64,000 nucleotides of DNA from Polaromonas sp. JS666. Its GTDB lineage: Bacteria; Pseudomonadota; Gammaproteobacteria; Burkholderiales; Burkholderiaceae_C. The position numbers and the translations under genes are program-made. The notes beneath the pieces were generated by a model. The model saw nothing but the letters and a program-made list of their open reading frames with translations. It made no database searches and was not told the DNA's origin. Shown here one piece after another: positions 38,703-48,291 of this stretch; the first letter of the stretch is position 1, and every line of letters starts with the position of its first letter. Location: assembly GCF_900103405.1 (NCBI RefSeq), contig NZ_FNHX01000007.1, forward strand, positions 1 to 64,000. The letters run 5' to 3'.

Positions 38703-40468
38703 CTTTTTCCGTCCACGGTCTCGCCGTTTCTCGCGGCATCGCGATAGGCCGCGCCGTGCTGGTCGCCTCCAGCCGCGCCGACGTGGCGCACTATTTCATC
38801 GAGGACGAGAAGACGGCCGACGAGATCACGCGGGTGCGGATTTCGCGCAACGCGGTGATGGAGGAAATCACGCGCCTGCAGCAAGACCTGCCCAAGGACG
38901 CGCCGCACGAGCTGGCCGCCTTGCTGGACGTGCACCTGATGCTACTGCAGGACGAGCAACTGATCAGCGGCGTCAAGCACTGGATCGTGGACCGTCACTA
39001 CAACGCCGAGTGGGCGCTGACCACGCAGTACGAAATCATCGCGCGCCAGTTCGACGACATGGAGGACGAGTACCTGCGCGAGCGCAAGGCCGACCTCGAG
39101 CAGGTGGTCGAGCGCATCCTGCGCCACATGAAGGGCGTGGCCTCGCCGGTGCAGCCGGCCGCCCAGGCGGGCGCGGGGCGCAAGCTCTCGCAGCAGGACC
39201 TGCTGCTGGACGACACCACCGACGTGCCGCTGGTGCTGGTGGCGCACGACCTGTCGCCGGCCGACATGCTGCAGTTCAAGCAAAGCCTGTTCGCGGGTTT
39301 TGCCACCGACGTGGGCGGCAAGACCTCGCACACGGCCATCGTGGCGCGCAGCATGGACATCCCGGCGGTGGTGGGCGCGCGCAGCGCCAGCCAGCTGATC
39401 AAGCAGGACGACTGGGTCATCATCGACGGCGATGCCGGCGTGCTGATCGTCGACCCCTCGCCCATCATTCTGGCCGAGTACGGCTTCAAGCAGCGCCAGG
39501 GCGAGCTTGAGCGCCAGCGCCTGAACCGGCTCAAGAACACACCCTCGCTGACGATGGACGGGCAGCGCGTGGAGCTGCTGGCGAATATTGAAATGCCCGA
39601 GGACACCCTGGGCGCGGTGACGGCCGGCGCGGTCGGCGTCGGGCTGTTCCGCAGCGAATTCCTGTTCATGGGGCGCAGCGGCAAGCTGCCCGACGAGGAA
39701 GAGCAGTACCAGGCCTACCGCAAGGCGATTGAAGGCATGCACGGCCTGCCGGTGACCATCCGCACGGTGGACATAGGCTCGGACAAGCCGCTGGACCGCC
39801 ATGCCAAGGCGCAGGACACCCATCTGAACCCGGCGCTGGGCCTGCGCGCCATACGCTGGAGCCTGGCGGACCCGCCCATGTTCCTCACGCAGCTGCGCGC
39901 CATCCTGCGCGCGGCCGCGCACGGCCAGGTCAACCTGCTGGTGCCCATGCTGGCGCACGCCACGGAAATCCGCCAGACCATGTCGCTGATCGACCATGCG
40001 CGCGCCACGCTGGACAACAACGGCACGCCCTACGGCCCGGTGCGCCTGGGCGCGATGATTGAAATCCCGGCGGCCGCGCTCACGCTCAAGCTTTTCCTGA
40101 AGTACTTCGACTTTTTGTCGATAGGCACCAACGACCTGATCCAGTACACGCTGGCCATAGACCGCGCCGACGAGGCGGTCTCGCACCTGTACGACCCCTG
40201 CCACCCGGCGGTGCTGCGGCTGATCGCCGACACCATCGCCGAGTGCGACGCCCAGGGCAAGGGCGTGAGCGTCTGCGGCGAGATGGCCGGCGACGTGGGC
40301 ATGACGCGGCTGCTGCTGGGCCTGGGCCTGCGCAGCTTTTCCATGCACCCCTCGCAAATCCTGGCGGTCAAGCAGCAGATCCTGCGTGCCGACGCCTCCA
40401 AGCTGCAGCCCTGGGCCGAACAGGTGCTGGCCAGCGAGGACCCGGCCGCGCTGCTGCAGTCCGCCTGA
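38699..40468 (+). CDS. ptsI: PTS enzyme I (phosphoenolpyruvate-protein phosphotransferase)
   Basis: Phosphorylates HPr using phosphoenolpyruvate. 589 residues, slightly longer than enteric EI. The active histidine lies at about residue 211 in GGKTSHTAIVARSMDIPAVV. The PEP-binding TIM barrel includes GVGLFRSEFLFMGR, GSDKPLDRHAKAQDTH and the conserved KGVSVCGEMAGD cysteine. Together with HPr and EIIA it makes a complete phosphorelay without sugar permeases. It ends four bases before the convergent amidohydrolase stop. Confidence 0.96.
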   Translation: MTFSVHGLAVSRGIAIGRAVLVASSRADVAHYFIEDEKTADEITRVRISRNAVMEEITRLQQDLPKDAPHELAALLDVHLMLLQDEQLISGVKHWIVDRHYNAEWALTTQYEIIARQFDDMEDEYLRERKADLEQVVERILRHMKGVASPVQPAAQAGAGRKLSQQDLLLDDTTDVPLVLVAHDLSPADMLQFKQSLFAGFATDVGGKTSHTAIVARSMDIPAVVGARSASQLIKQDDWVIIDGDAGVLIVDPSPIILAEYGFKQRQGELERQRLNRLKNTPSLTMDGQRVELLANIEMPEDTLGAVTAGAVGVGLFRSEFLFMGRSGKLPDEEEQYQAYRKAIEGMHGLPVTIRTVDIGSDKPLDRHAKAQDTHLNPALGLRAIRWSLADPPMFLTQLRAILRAAAHGQVNLLVPMLAHATEIRQTMSLIDHARATLDNNGTPYGPVRLGAMIEIPAAALTLKLFLKYFDFLSIGTNDLIQYTLAIDRADEAVSHLYDPCHPAVLRLIADTIAECDAQGKGVSVCGEMAGDVGMTRLLLGLGLRSFSMHPSQILAVKQQILRADASKLQPWAEQVLASEDPAALLQSA

Positions 40469-40472
40469 GCGT

Positions 40473-41525
40473 TCAGGCGCCCCAGTTCTTCCCGGTCACC
40501 AGCCGCCAGGCATTGCCGTAGGCGATTTTGTGGCGCGCGGCTTCGCTGAGCGGCGCCAGGATCAGGTTGCGCTGCCGGCCCATGGCGGTCCGGTACATGG
40601 ACTCGACCGGCGGCCGGTAGTCGCTGGCCGCCAGAAAGCGCTCGGGGAATTTCTCCAGCAAGGCCTGCCATTCACTGCCCAGCCGCCCGCCCTGGAACAG
40701 GGTGGAATCGCGCGCGCCCGAGGGGCGGTAGATGTTCTCGGGGCGCGGCACCGCCAGGTCGAAATGCAGGCCGGGAAAGCGTGTGATCAGCGAGGCCACG
40801 TAAGCGGGGTTGTAGTTTTTGGTGCGCTCCGGGTAGCGGACCATGCCCAGGTGGCACCAGATGACCTGCGCCTTGGGGTAGCGCGCCAGCATGGCTTCCA
40901 GCACCGGGAGCAGGCTGTCCTCGATCTCGTAGTGGATCTGGAAGGCCGTGCCGGTGTCCTCGCTGAGCTGGAACAGCGCCTGGCCCGCGGGCCCGTCCAG
41001 CGGCACGGTGATGTCGCGGGCGAAGTTGCGGGCTTCCACCTGTTCGGGAGAGGGGTAGTGGCGAAACTCGTACTCGCCCATGGTGTAGTAGCGGCCGGTC
41101 TTCAGGTCGCCGGCCACCTTGCTCACAAAGGCGTCGGGGTTGTTCCACCAGCGCGGGAACTCGCCGCTGCTGGTCGTGGGGATGAAATAGCCGGGGTACT
41201 GGCGGTGCAGCTCCAGCGAGGGCTCGGAGTCCGGCGAAAATGCCGGCGCAAAAGCGATCTGCGCAATGTCGATCTCGTCCATCCAGGCCATGAGCTGGGG
41301 GATGTTGGTGGTGCCGGCCACATAGGTCGCTTCCATGTCGATGAGGGGCAAGCGGCCCTTGTCGAGCATGCCCTGCAGCCGTTGCCGCCAGGCTTCGATG
41401 GAGGCGGCGCGCGCGGCCGGGTCGGCGCTGCCTGCGGGCAGGGGCTGTGAAAAGGCCGGCAGGCTCAAGGTGGCCAGCGCGGCAGCCGGTGCGGCGGCGC
41501 GCTGCAGAAATTGTCGGCGGTCCAT
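40473..41525 (-). CDS. Tat-exported amidohydrolase-family protein
   Basis: 350 residues with a clear twin-arginine signal MDRRQFLQRAAAPAAALATL. The metal-dependent hydrolase (TIM-barrel, amidohydrolase_2-like) body contains IDMEATYVAGTTNIPQLMAW, FQIHYEIEDSLL, VIWCHLGMV and FLAASDYRPP, the last probably supplying the metal-site aspartate. A canonical N-terminal HxH is not seen, so activity is uncertain. Substrate unknown. The start at 41525 is set by the Tat motif. Confidence 0.82.
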   Translation of the reverse strand: MDRRQFLQRAAAPAAALATLSLPAFSQPLPAGSADPAARAASIEAWRQRLQGMLDKGRLPLIDMEATYVAGTTNIPQLMAWMDEIDIAQIAFAPAFSPDSEPSLELHRQYPGYFIPTTSSGEFPRWWNNPDAFVSKVAGDLKTGRYYTMGEYEFRHYPSPEQVEARNFARDITVPLDGPAGQALFQLSEDTGTAFQIHYEIEDSLLPVLEAMLARYPKAQVIWCHLGMVRYPERTKNYNPAYVASLITRFPGLHFDLAVPRPENIYRPSGARDSTLFQGGRLGSEWQALLEKFPERFLAASDYRPPVESMYRTAMGRQRNLILAPLSEAARHKIAYGNAWRLVTGKNWGA

Positions 41526-41540
41526 GTGTTTTATCCCTCC

Positions 41541-41561
41541 TCGGGCCTCCGGCCCTTTTTT
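41541..41561 (+). terminator. Compact terminator-like hairpin upstream of the amidohydrolase
   Basis: GGGCC-TCC-GGCCC followed by six T, read on the plus strand. The nearest plus-strand transcript upstream is the PTS operon, whose 3' end would run antisense through the amidohydrolase gene. It could stop such read-through or shield the Spy-like gene. Confidence 0.55.
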
Positions 41562-41685
41562 CGCTGACCATCTTAGGGGAAGACCCCCGCCGAAACAAAG
41601 CGAAACATGCCGCAACCGGCGCGAAAACACCGCCGCGCCCGGCGTGGGCACCATGAAGAACCTCCAACCTCTCGCAAGGCTCTTC

Positions 41686-42144
41686 ATGAAACACCGCATC
41701 AAAAAAACCCTGCTCGGCCTGTTTGGCGGGGCGCTCATCATCGGCAGCCTGGGCGCCTGCTCGCACGGCGGCCACGGCTGGCACGGTGACCCGGGCTCAC
41801 CCGAAGCGCGCGCCCGCATCGTCGAAAAAATCGGCTCGCGCCTGGACCTGGATGCCGCGCAGAAACAAAAACTCGCCGTACTGGCCGACAAGCTGCAGGC
41901 CCAGCGCACCGCCTTGCGCGGCGCCACCGAGCCGCGCGAAGCCTTTCGCGGCCTGTTTGCTGGCAACAAGCTGGACCAGGCCGGCGCGAAAAAGCTGATC
42001 GACGAAAAAACCGCGGCCCTGCAGTCCGGCAGCCCCGAGGTGATCGCCGCGGCGGCCGATTTCTTCGACAACCTGCGGCCCGAGCAGCAGCAGAAAGTGC
42101 GCGACTTCATGGAGCGCGGCCGCCGCTGGGGCTACCGTGGCTGA
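41686..42144 (+). CDS. Spy/CpxP-family lipoprotein
   Basis: 152 residues with a lipobox LGAC in IIGSLGACSHGGHGWHGD. Periplasmic helical body with LDLDAAQKQKLAVLADKLQA and LRPEQQQKVRDFMERG, the two LTxxQ-like repeats of Spy/CpxP proteins. These act as chaperones or sensors of envelope stress. Start chosen at ATG 41686, seven bases after AAGG; ATG 41653 would add 11 residues. It heads a cluster that ends with a CpxRA-like two-component system. Confidence 0.85.
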   Translation: MKHRIKKTLLGLFGGALIIGSLGACSHGGHGWHGDPGSPEARARIVEKIGSRLDLDAAQKQKLAVLADKLQAQRTALRGATEPREAFRGLFAGNKLDQAGAKKLIDEKTAALQSGSPEVIAAAADFFDNLRPEQQQKVRDFMERGRRWGYRG

Positions 42145-42589
42145 GGCGCTGGTCTTTTTGCCCGGCCGCATGGCGCGCAGCGCGCGCCGTGTGGTGGCGG
42201 CGGAGCCCGGCAGCGCCAATGGCGGCGTGCGCCTGCTGCTGCGCGCTGAAGGCCTGATGGTGCTGGCCGCCTCGGTGGCGGCTTATGCCCAGTTCGGCGC
42301 GGGCTGGGGCTGGTTCGCGGCGCTGTTCCTGCTGCCCGACCTGTCCTTCGCGGCTTACCTGGCCGGGCCGCGCTGGGGTGCGCTGGCTTACAACGCGGCG
42401 CATTCCTATCTAGGGGCCGTCGGCCTGCTGGCCGTAGGCGTGCTCGGTGCTTCGCCCCTGCTGCTGGCCGCGGCGCTGGTCTGGTGCGCGCACATCGGCT
42501 TTGACCGCCTGCTCGGCTACGGCCTCAAGTACGGCGCGGGCTTTGGCCATACCCACCTCGGGCGGCTGGGCCCGCAGGACCCCTGGTGA
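42137..42589 (+). CDS. DUF4260 membrane protein
   Basis: 150 residues, four predicted transmembrane helices after a soluble N-terminus. Family-typical FLLPDLSFAAYLAGPRWGAL and AHSYLGAVGLL, ending FGHTHLGRLGPQDPW. Starts with GTG at 42137 overlapping the Spy-like stop; ATG 42170 is an alternative. Function unknown. It overlaps the next gene by GTGA. Confidence 0.82.
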   Translation: MAEALVFLPGRMARSARRVVAAEPGSANGGVRLLLRAEGLMVLAASVAAYAQFGAGWGWFAALFLLPDLSFAAYLAGPRWGALAYNAAHSYLGAVGLLAVGVLGASPLLLAAALVWCAHIGFDRLLGYGLKYGAGFGHTHLGRLGPQDPW

Positions 42590-42954
42590 AGACCGCGCAA
42601 TCGCACCGCCTGCTGCGCGGCTTTTTGCTGCTGGAGGCCGGCCTGCTGGGCGCGGCCTCCGCGGTGCATTCCGGCCTGCTGCTGCGAGGCCATGCCCACG
42701 GCCAGGCCCGCATCGCCGAGGCGGTGATTGCCGCCGTGCTGCTGGCGGCCTGGGCCCTGAGCCTGGTCTGGCCCGCGCGCACGCGCAAGCTGGCGCTGCT
42801 GGGCCAGGGCTTCGCCTTGCTGGGCACGCTGGTGGGCCTGTTCACCATCGCCGTGGGTATAGGGCCGCAGTCGGCGCCCGACCTGGTGTTTCACTTCGCG
42901 CTGGTCGCCTTGCTGCTGGCGGGGCTGTACTTCGCGCGCCGCGCGCACGCCTGA
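42586..42954 (+). CDS. Small four-helix membrane protein, unknown
   Basis: 122 residues, four predicted transmembrane helices (about 10-28, 44-62, 69-87, 98-116). GTG start overlaps the DUF4260 stop. No family recognised. Part of the Spy-DUF4260-CpxRA cluster by position and coupling. Confidence 0.7.
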   Translation: MKTAQSHRLLRGFLLLEAGLLGAASAVHSGLLLRGHAHGQARIAEAVIAAVLLAAWALSLVWPARTRKLALLGQGFALLGTLVGLFTIAVGIGPQSAPDLVFHFALVALLLAGLYFARRAHA

Positions 42955-42987
42955 GGGTGGGCCGCGATTTCTCCCTATGATGGTTGC

Positions 42988-43671
42988 ATGCCCCGCATAC
43001 TCCTGATCGACGACGACGAGCACCTGGCCGCGCCGCTGGCTGCCTACTTCGCGCGTTTTGACTTTGTGCTGGACAGCGCCCTGCGCCCCGGCGAGGGCCT
43101 GGCCAAACTGCGCGCCGGCACTTATGACGCGGCCATCCTGGACGTCATGCTGCCCGAGATGGACGGCTTCGCGCTGTGCCGCGAAATCCGCAAGGAAAGC
43201 GACATCCCGGTCATCATGCTGACCGCGCGCGGCGACGTGATGGACCGTGTGGTCGGCCTGGAGCTGGGCGCCGACGACTACCTGCCCAAGCCTTTTGAGC
43301 CGCGCGAGCTGGTGGCGCGCGTGCAGACCATTTTGCGGCGGCAGCGCGCCGTGGCGCCGGCCGGCCCGCGCCGTGTGTTCGAGGGCCTGGCGATCAACCT
43401 GGAAACCCGCGAGGTGCTGCGCCTGGGCGAGAAGGTCGAGCTGACCGGCACCGAGTTCGAGCTGCTGGCGCTGCTGGCGGCCGACCCGGGCAAGGTGTTC
43501 AACCGCGACGACATCCTGAACCGCCTGCGCGGCCACGAGGCCGAGCTGTACACACGCGCCGTCGACATCGTGGTGAGCCGGCTGCGCAAAAAACTCGAGC
43601 CGCTGGACTGCATCAAGACGCTGCGCAACGCCGGTTACACGCTGGCGGTGGGCAAGCCGGGCGCGCCATGA
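42988..43671 (+). CDS. OmpR-family response regulator, CpxR-like
   Basis: 227 residues. Receiver domain with acidic cluster IDDDE (about 7-11), phosphoacceptor Asp52 in AAILDVMLPEMDG and the YLPKPFEPRE lysine loop. C-terminal winged helix LTGTEFELLALLAADPGKVF and RAVDIVVSRLRKKL. Layout and linkage to a Spy/CpxP-like lipoprotein suggest a CpxR-type envelope-stress regulator. It overlaps the kinase gene by ATGA. Confidence 0.93.
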   Translation: MPRILLIDDDEHLAAPLAAYFARFDFVLDSALRPGEGLAKLRAGTYDAAILDVMLPEMDGFALCREIRKESDIPVIMLTARGDVMDRVVGLELGADDYLPKPFEPRELVARVQTILRRQRAVAPAGPRRVFEGLAINLETREVLRLGEKVELTGTEFELLALLAADPGKVFNRDDILNRLRGHEAELYTRAVDIVVSRLRKKLEPLDCIKTLRNAGYTLAVGKPGAP

Positions 43672-44963
43672 GGCGAAACCGGAACCGCTGCCGCCCTTCG
43701 CGGCCCGAGCGCTGGCGCCGCCGCTGGGGACATTCGCTGCGGCTGCGCCTGATCACGGTCTTCCTGCTGCTGGCGCTGGCCATGGGCGCGGTTTTCATGA
43801 GCGGCATGCAGCGCGCGTTTTCCAGCGGCTGGCGCGACGCGGCCAAGCCCCTGGTCAGCGACTACATGGACAGGCTGGTGGCCGACCTGGGCTCGCCGCC
43901 CGACCTGGGCCGCGCGCAGGCGCTGGCGGCGCGGCTGCCGATCTCGATACGCATAGAGGGGCCGCAGGTCAACTGGCAGTCGCACCCGGACCGGCAGTTC
44001 TTCGGCGGCCGCGCCAGCGAGTGGCTCAGCCGCACCACGGCCGACGGCCACAAGGTGGTGTTCGGCCCCGGCACCATTCCTTCGCACGGCATGTTCGGCT
44101 GGATCACGCTGTCGCTGCTGCTGTGCCTGCTGGTCGGCGCCTATGCCTATGTGCGGCGCCTGCTGCGACCGCTGGACGACATACGCGCCGGGGCCGAGCG
44201 CTTTGGCCGCGGTGTGTTCGACACGCCTATCCCGCTGCGCCGGCGCGACGAGCTCGGCGACCTGGCCGCGCGCATCAACACCATGGCGCACGACATCAAG
44301 GCCATGCTGGATGCCAAGCGCGGGCTGCTGCTGGCGCTGAGCCACGAGCTGCGCTCGCCGCTGACGCGCGCGCGCCTCAACGCCGAGCTGCTGCCGGTGC
44401 AGGGCGAAGGCAGCGCGCCGCGCGAGCGCGATGCGCTGCTGCGCGACCTCGGCGAGATGCGCGACCTGATCAGCGACCTGCTGGAAAGCGAACGCCTGGC
44501 CAGCCCGCACGCGGCCCTGCAGCGCGAGACCGTGGACCTGGCCGCGCTGGCGCGCGAGGTGGTGGCCGACATGCCGCAGGCGGCGGCCGTGGCGCTGGAC
44601 CTGGCGCCGGATTTGCCGGCGCTGGCACTGGACCGCATGCGCGTGCGCCTGCTGCTGCGCAACCTGCTGGACAACGCGCTGCGCTACAGCGCCGGCGCGG
44701 CGCAGCCGCCGAGCCTGTCGCTGCAGGCCGGGGAGGGCGGCGGCGTGATGCTGGAGGTGCGCGACTTCGGCCCCGGCGTGGACCCGGCGCAGCTGGCGCA
44801 TTTGACCGAGCCATTTTTCCGCACCGACGGCGCGCGCCAGCGCGCCACCGGCGGCGTCGGCCTGGGCATGTATTTGTGCCGGCTGGTGGCGCAGGCGCAT
44901 GGCACGGCGCTGGAAGTGCGCAACGCGGCGCCGGGGCTGGCGGTGCAGGTGCTGTGGCGCTAG
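43668..44963 (+). CDS. Sensor histidine kinase, CpxA-like
   Basis: 431 residues. Two transmembrane helices (about 23-43 and 142-162) frame a periplasmic sensor of roughly 100 residues. Then HAMP (RRLLRPLDDIRAGAERFGRG), HisKA with the phosphorylated histidine in LLLALSHELRSPLTRARLNA, and HATPase with NLLDNALRYS, DFGPGVDP and GGVGLGMYL. Partner of the regulator just upstream. Its 3' end overlaps the convergent LysR gene by four bases. Confidence 0.93.
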   Translation: MRRNRNRCRPSRPERWRRRWGHSLRLRLITVFLLLALAMGAVFMSGMQRAFSSGWRDAAKPLVSDYMDRLVADLGSPPDLGRAQALAARLPISIRIEGPQVNWQSHPDRQFFGGRASEWLSRTTADGHKVVFGPGTIPSHGMFGWITLSLLLCLLVGAYAYVRRLLRPLDDIRAGAERFGRGVFDTPIPLRRRDELGDLAARINTMAHDIKAMLDAKRGLLLALSHELRSPLTRARLNAELLPVQGEGSAPRERDALLRDLGEMRDLISDLLESERLASPHAALQRETVDLAALAREVVADMPQAAAVALDLAPDLPALALDRMRVRLLLRNLLDNALRYSAGAAQPPSLSLQAGEGGGVMLEVRDFGPGVDPAQLAHLTEPFFRTDGARQRATGGVGLGMYLCRLVAQAHGTALEVRNAAPGLAVQVLWR

Positions 44964-45865
44964 AGCACTGCCGGTTGCCCGGCACAGACCTCGCGCACGC
45001 AGGCGCGCAGCCAGCGGTGCGCCGGGTCGGCATCCAGCCGCGGATGCCACAGCAATGACACGGTGAACCCGGGCGTGGCGACCGGCAGGGCAAAACTCAG
45101 CATGCCGGCGCGCAGCTTGCCGGTATGGCGTTCGGGCAGGCTGGCCACCAGGTCGGAATCACCGGCCAGTGCCAGCGCCGCTGAAAAGCTGCCGACGATG
45201 GCGGCGACCTCTCTTTGCAGGCCCAGCGGCGCCAGGGCCTCGTCCACCGGCTCGGCGCCCAGGCCGCGCCGCGAAACGGCGATGTGCCGGGCGGCCGCGT
45301 AACGCGCGGGTGTGATCTCGCCTTCGGCCAGCGGGTGGCCACTGCGCACCACGCCTATGAAGCGGTCGCGGAACAAGGCCTGCACGCGCAGCTCGGGCGC
45401 GGTGGCCTTGCCGATCACGCCGGTTTCCAGGTCGACGTCGCCATCGCGCAGCGCTGTGCTGTCCTTGTCGAGTTTCTGCACAAAACACAGGCGCACGCCG
45501 GGCGCTTCCCGGCTTAGGCGGGCGAGCAGCGCGGGCCCGAAGTTCTCCACAAAACCCTCACGGGTGCGCAGGGTGAAGGTGCGCGCCAGTTGCTGCAGGT
45601 CGAGCTTTTCGGCGGGGCGCAGCACGGCCTGCGCGTCTTGCACCAGTTGGCCGACCTGCTCGCGCAACTCCATCGCCCGGGGTGTGGGCACCAGGCCGCG
45701 CCCGGCCCTGACCAGCAGCGGGTCGCCCGTGGTCTCGCGCAGGCGGGCCAGCGCCCGGCTCATGGCCGAGGGGCTGAGCCGCAAACGCCTGGCCGCACCG
45801 GCCACGCTGCCTTCGGCGAGCAGCACGTCGAGGACCACCAGCAGGTTGAAATCGGGCATGGACAT
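44960..45865 (-). CDS. LysR-family transcriptional regulator
   Basis: 301 residues from ATG 45865. N-terminal helix-turn-helix FNLLVVLDVLLAEGSVAGAA and RRLRLSPSAMSRALARLRE, then a substrate-binding domain starting near FTLRTREGFVENFGPALLA. Divergent from the MFS exporter at 46014, a typical LysR-target arrangement. Inducer unknown. ATG 45859 is an alternative start. Confidence 0.92.
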   Translation of the reverse strand: MSMPDFNLLVVLDVLLAEGSVAGAARRLRLSPSAMSRALARLRETTGDPLLVRAGRGLVPTPRAMELREQVGQLVQDAQAVLRPAEKLDLQQLARTFTLRTREGFVENFGPALLARLSREAPGVRLCFVQKLDKDSTALRDGDVDLETGVIGKATAPELRVQALFRDRFIGVVRSGHPLAEGEITPARYAAARHIAVSRRGLGAEPVDEALAPLGLQREVAAIVGSFSAALALAGDSDLVASLPERHTGKLRAGMLSFALPVATPGFTVSLLWHPRLDADPAHRWLRACVREVCAGQPAVL

Positions 45866-46013
45866 GCCCGCACCATAGCGCATCTGGGCTTGGCATGGCG
45901 TCAAACGCACGAATAAAGTGCAAATGCTGCGCCTTCCGCTATGTCCGGCAAAAACCTAGGCTTGAGGCAGCCCTGTTGCGGGCTTTGTCTAACTCAATAA
46001 GAGAGCGGAATCC

Positions 46014-47489
46014 ATGTCCAAGCCAATCCCTACACAACCCGGTGCCGGCACGGCATCGCCGCCCATGCCGCCCGCGGCTCGCTGGGCGCTGGCCAGCCTG
46101 TCGCTGTCCATGCTGCTGTCCGCGCTGGGCACCAGCATCGCCAATGTGGGCCTGCCCACGCTGGCGCAGGCCTTCAGCGCCTCCTTTCAAGAGGTGCAAT
46201 GGATAGTCCTGGCCTACCTGCTGGCCATCACCACCCTGATCGTGGGCGCCGGGCGGCTGGGCGACATGCTCGGGCGGCGGCGCCTGCTGCTGGCCGGCAT
46301 CAGCCTGTTCACGGCGGCTTCGCTGCTGTGCGCCGCCGCGCCCACGCTGGGGCTGCTGGTTGCGGCCCGCGCGCTGCAAGGCCTGGGCGCCGCCGTGATG
46401 ATGGCGCTGACCATGGCTTTTGTCGGCGAGACGGTGCCCAAGGCCAGGACCGGCAGCGCCATGGGCCTGCTGGGAACCATGTCGGCGGTGGGCACGGCCC
46501 TGGGCCCCTCGCTGGGCGGTGTGCTGATCGCCGGCCTGGGCTGGCGGGCGCTGTTTTTTGTCAATTTGCCGCTGGGCCTGCTGGCCTTGTTTTTGGCTTG
46601 GCGCCACTTGCCGCCGGACCGCGCGGCCGGTGCCGAAAAAACCGGCAAGGCCGGTTTTGATGCGCTGGGCACGCTGCTGCTGGCCCTGGCGCTCGCCGCC
46701 TATGCGCTGGCCGTGACCCTGGGCCGCGGCAGTTTCGGCCCGCTCAATATCGCGCTGCTGCTGGCGGCGGCGCTGGGCGCGGGCCTGTTTGTGTTCACCC
46801 AGTCGCGGGTCGCTTCGCCGCTGCTCCGCTTGGCGATGTTTCGCGACCGCGTGTTGAGCGCCAGCCTGGTGATGAATGTGCTGGTCGCTACGGTGATGAT
46901 GGCGACGCTGGTGGTCGGGCCTTTCTATTTGTCCCGCGCGCTGGGGCTGGGCACGGCCATGGTGGGGCTGGTGCTGTCGGTGGGGCCGGTGATTTCCGCG
47001 CTGAGCGGCGTGCTGGCAGGCCGGCTGGTCGACCGCCTGGGCGCGCCGGCCATGGTTGCCGCAGGGCTGGCCGCCATGGTGGCGGGCTCGGCAGCGCTGT
47101 CGGTGCTGCCGGGCCTGTTCGGCCTGGCGGGTTATATCGCCGCCATCGCCGTGCTGACGCCGGGCTACCAGCTGTTCCAGGCGGCCAACAACACGGCGGT
47201 CATGGTGGATGTGCCGCCGGACCGGCGCGGCGTGGTTTCCGGCCTGCTTAATTTGTCGCGCAACCTGGGGCTGATCACCGGGGCTTCCGTCATGGGCGCG
47301 GTGTTCGCTTTTGCCTCGGCGGCCAGCGACATCACGGCGGCCAGCCCTGAAGCGGTGGCCGGCGGCATGCGCATCAGCTTCGCGGTCGCGGCCGTGCTGG
47401 CTACCACCGCGCTGGCCCTGGCGCTGGCCAGCCGCGCGCTTACGGCGCGGCCTAGCGTGCCCGCGTGCCCAGCACCGCCGCGCCTATGA
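46014..47489 (+). CDS. MFS multidrug-type exporter (DHA2-like)
   Basis: 491 residues with 14 predicted transmembrane helices, typical of the DHA2 group. Loop motif GRLGDMLGRRRLLLAGI (motif A) and GTALGPSLGGVLIAGLGWR (motif C) are clear, the latter marking an antiporter. AATAAGAGAGCGGAATCC lies upstream. Likely controlled by the divergent LysR gene. Its 3' end overlaps the convergent EamA gene. Confidence 0.92.
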   Translation: MSKPIPTQPGAGTASPPMPPAARWALASLSLSMLLSALGTSIANVGLPTLAQAFSASFQEVQWIVLAYLLAITTLIVGAGRLGDMLGRRRLLLAGISLFTAASLLCAAAPTLGLLVAARALQGLGAAVMMALTMAFVGETVPKARTGSAMGLLGTMSAVGTALGPSLGGVLIAGLGWRALFFVNLPLGLLALFLAWRHLPPDRAAGAEKTGKAGFDALGTLLLALALAAYALAVTLGRGSFGPLNIALLLAAALGAGLFVFTQSRVASPLLRLAMFRDRVLSASLVMNVLVATVMMATLVVGPFYLSRALGLGTAMVGLVLSVGPVISALSGVLAGRLVDRLGAPAMVAAGLAAMVAGSAALSVLPGLFGLAGYIAAIAVLTPGYQLFQAANNTAVMVDVPPDRRGVVSGLLNLSRNLGLITGASVMGAVFAFASAASDITAASPEAVAGGMRISFAVAAVLATTALALALASRALTARPSVPACPAPPRL

Positions 47490-48291
47490 TCATCGCCGCC
47501 GCCAGGCCTATGCTCCAGCTCAGCGCGCGGCCGCTGACCCCCATCAGCAGCGCGGTGGAGCCCAGCGGTGTGAGGTAGCTCAGGATGCCTATCTGCCGCG
47601 CGTCGCCGAGCTTGAGGGCCTTGTCCCAGAGGAAAAAGGCCGCGCCCAGCGGGCCCAGGCCCATCACGGCCAGCAGCAGCCAGTCTTGCGCCGACAGGGC
47701 CGCCGCCGGCTCCAGCACCCAGTGGCACAGCAGCGAGAGCAGGCCCGAGACCAAGCCGAACAGGCCTATGGCCGCGGTGGGGAAAGCCGCAACGCGCTGG
47801 GTCAGCAGCGAGTAGCTGGCCCAGATCAAGGCCGAGCCCAGCGCCGGCAGGTAGCCCCAGGACCAGCCGCCCGTGGCGGACCCGCCGGCCGCGCCCAGGA
47901 TGGCAATGGCCGCGCCGGCAAAACCCAGCAGGGCCGCGGCCACATGCACGCCGCGCAGCCGCACGCCGCGAAGAAACATCGGCGCCAGCACCACCATGAA
48001 CAGCGGCCACAGGTAGTTGACCAGGTTGGCCTCGACGGCGGGCGCGTGGCGCAGCGCGATAAAGAGCAGGAAATGAAAACCGAAAAGGCCGTAGATGCCC
48101 AGTGCCAGCGTGGCGGCGGGAATCTTCCATAAGGCGCAGTCGCGCAGCACAAAAGGCAGGGCCAGCAGGCTACCGACCAGCAGCGCCACACCGGTCAGCA
48201 GAAAAGGCGGAACATGTTTGAGCGAGACCCCGAGCGAAGCAAGCAGGGCCCAGAGGGCGATGGCGCCGAGTGCATAAAGATTGGCAGGCAT
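47452..48291 (-). CDS. EamA/DMT-family exporter
   Basis: 279 residues from ATG 48291 with ten predicted transmembrane helices in two EamA repeats. Segments include LYALGAIALWALLASLGVSL at the start, EANLVNYLWPLFMVVLAPMF ending repeat one, and ISYLTPLGSTALLMGVSG in repeat two. Metabolite exporter of unknown substrate. A longer start at 48354 adds 21 residues lacking hydrophobic character. Confidence 0.88.
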   Translation of the reverse strand: MPANLYALGAIALWALLASLGVSLKHVPPFLLTGVALLVGSLLALPFVLRDCALWKIPAATLALGIYGLFGFHFLLFIALRHAPAVEANLVNYLWPLFMVVLAPMFLRGVRLRGVHVAAALLGFAGAAIAILGAAGGSATGGWSWGYLPALGSALIWASYSLLTQRVAAFPTAAIGLFGLVSGLLSLLCHWVLEPAAALSAQDWLLLAVMGLGPLGAAFFLWDKALKLGDARQIGILSYLTPLGSTALLMGVSGRALSWSIGLAAAMIIGAAVLGTRAR

